This document shows positions 49,039-50,085 of a stretch of DNA of 50,085 bases, in pieces. Position 1 is the first letter of the stretch; each line of letters opens with the position of its first letter. Under the pieces are notes generated by a model. The model made no database searches and was not told the DNA's origin. It saw only the letters and a program-made list of their open reading frames with translations. A program made the position numbers and the translations under genes. This DNA is from Candidatus Kaiserbacteria bacterium. Its GTDB lineage: Bacteria; Patescibacteriota; Minisyncoccia; Phycocordibacterales; UBA2100. Where the stretch lies: the NCBI GenBank assembly GCA_027083345.1, contig JALWOZ010000025.1:1-50085 (forward strand), written 5' to 3'.

Positions 49039-50085
49039 GCCACTATATATAACAACGACACTGCCGTATGTGAATGCCAGCCCACACGTAGGGTTTGCGC
49101 TTGAGATTGTGCAAGCCGATGCTTTGGCGCGCTACGCGCGCCTTATGGGCCGTGAGGTATTCTTTAATACGGGTACAGACGAACATGGGCAGAAGATAGC
49201 AGAGGCGGCAACAAAGGCGGGAGTAGAGACGAAAGAGTATGTAGATAAGTATGCGAAAGAGTTTCAGATCCTCAAAGAACAGTTAAATCTTTCTGTAGAT
49301 AAGTTTGTGCGTACTACTGACGAGAATCATATGAAAGCCGCGCAAAAACTTTGGAAGCTTGCTGATGCTAAGGGCGATATTTATAAGAAGAGTTATAAAG
49401 GCCTCTATTGTGTGGGGTGCGAGGCATTTATGAAGGAGAGTGATCTAGACGAGAGTGGGCACTGCCCTCACCATTTGGGTAAACAACTTGAGGAGGTAGA
49501 GGAGGAGAATTACTTCTTTAGGTTAAGTAATTATAAGAGCGAGCTAAAGGAGTATATAAATAAGCTCGAGAGTATAGTGCCCGAGTGGAGACGTAAAGAG
49601 GCACTTAATATATTAGAGGATCTTGATGACTTTAGTATCTCTCGACCAAAGGAGAGGCTAGAGTGGGGTATACCCGTGTCGAATGATGACTCACAGGTGA
49701 TGTATGTGTGGTTTGACGCGCTCTCAAACTACATCTCAACACTTGGCTACCCTAATGAAGACGGCGACTTTCAGAATTTTTGGCAACAAGGTGAGACACT
49801 GCAAGTAGCTGGGAAGGATCAGATAAAGTTCCAATCTATAATATGGCAAGCGATGCTAATGTCGGCAGAGATTAAGAATACCGACACTGTTATCTATCAC
49901 GGTTTTATCACAAGTGCGGGTAAGAAGATGAGTAAGAGCATAGGCAATGTCATTAACCCAAGCGAACTTGTAGAGCGCTATGGCACGGAGGCAACTCGCT
50001 ATATTTTACTCCGGCATGTACACCCATTTGATGACTCCGACTTGACTTGGGAGAGAATGGATGAGTGGTACACAGCCAACTTGGT
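49025..50085 (+). CDS. metG: Methionyl-tRNA synthetase (partial, runs off the right edge)
   Basis: The frame starts at ATG 49025 (MKKNKPLYITTTLPYVNASP) and is open to the window end, giving about 353 residues. It has the class I motif PHVGF (HIGH), zinc residues YCVGCEAF and CPHH, WFDALSNYIST, and KKMSKS followed by IGNVI. The enzyme charges initiator and elongator tRNA-Met. The anticodon-binding C-terminus is beyond the window. It overlaps the AI-2E gene by 14 bases. Confidence 0.95.
   Translation, partial: MKKNKPLYITTTLPYVNASPHVGFALEIVQADALARYARLMGREVFFNTGTDEHGQKIAEAATKAGVETKEYVDKYAKEFQILKEQLNLSVDKFVRTTDENHMKAAQKLWKLADAKGDIYKKSYKGLYCVGCEAFMKESDLDESGHCPHHLGKQLEEVEEENYFFRLSNYKSELKEYINKLESIVPEWRRKEALNILEDLDDFSISRPKERLEWGIPVSNDDSQVMYVWFDALSNYISTLGYPNEDGDFQNFWQQGETLQVAGKDQIKFQSIIWQAMLMSAEIKNTDTVIYHGFITSAGKKMSKSIGNVINPSELVERYGTEATRYILLRHVHPFDDSDLTWERMDEWYTANL

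Noticed and set aside
1-50085. Use of TGA as glycine (SR1/Gracilibacteria code)
   Set aside because: tpiA, pgk and recJ end in TGA at the expected family lengths, so TGA is a stop.
1-50085. CRISPR arrays, insertion sequences or prophage
   Set aside because: No regularly spaced direct repeats, transposase, integrase or phage structural genes are seen. The repeats present are short palindromes.

Overview
The window reads as a chromosomal stretch from a candidate phyla radiation bacterium (Patescibacteria, most likely a Parcubacteria-type lineage). The evidence is AT-rich DNA packed with short gene gaps, small divergent housekeeping proteins, an spc-type ribosomal block that runs from rpsE straight to rplO with no rpmD (absence of L30 is a known CPR trait), minor pilins and split competence genes, and few biosynthetic genes. 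TGA is used as a stop codon (tpiA, pgk, recJ), so this is not the recoded SR1/Gracilibacteria code. Shine-Dalgarno sequences are almost absent, and several operon-leading genes have a TATAAT box only 6 to 11 bases before the ATG, which suggests leaderless mRNAs.

Layout. 0-1.2 kb: tRNA-Val on the minus strand, a decayed partial copy of it, and an RluA-type pseudouridine synthase. 1.3-5.2 kb: rpsN-rpsH-rplF-rplR-rpsE-rplO-secY. 5.2-7.8 kb: three minor pilin-like proteins. 7.8-17.4 kb: tpiA-pgk, a HIT protein, recJ, a membrane protein, RNase HI, mscL, a ComEC-type permease and a separate ComEC-type metallo-hydrolase with a superoxide dismutase between them, rpmB, and a site-2-type protease. 17.5-26.6 kb: the S10 operon and first part of spc (rplC-D-W-B, rpsS, rplV, rpsC, rplP, rpmC, rpsQ, rplN, rplX, rplE) ending in rplS. 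Two ATP-grasp ligase genes, one of them RimK-like, sit inside it between rplB and rpsS with promoter-like sequences on both sides. 26.7-29.3 kb: an ABC exporter and an RsmA-type methyltransferase.

29.3-34.3 kb: RNase P RNA (minus strand, carrying four related palindromes), tRNA-Leu, a DUF1761 protein, a ferric-reductase-like flavocytochrome beside a membrane-anchored cytochrome b5, a PduO-type adenosyltransferase, tRNA-His placed 5 bases before truB, and a small protein built from Cys-rich repeats. 34.3-36.4 kb: an unknown secreted protein and a small anchored protein. 36.5-37.8 kb: secE-nusG-rplK. 37.9-42.5 kb: a dTTP-synthesis cluster (double-domain ThyX-like protein, dcd, dut, Nudix hydrolase, tmk) followed by tgt. 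42.5-50 kb: two small unknown genes, ung and recO diverging across a palindrome, a large single-pass membrane protein, glycyl-tRNA synthetase, an AI-2E-type permease and the start of metG, which runs off the window.

The most promising leads for something undescribed are the ATP-grasp pair embedded in the ribosomal operon, the cysteine-repeat protein after truB, the palindromes colonising RNase P RNA and truB, and the ThyX-like protein whose catalytic motif is divided between two halves.
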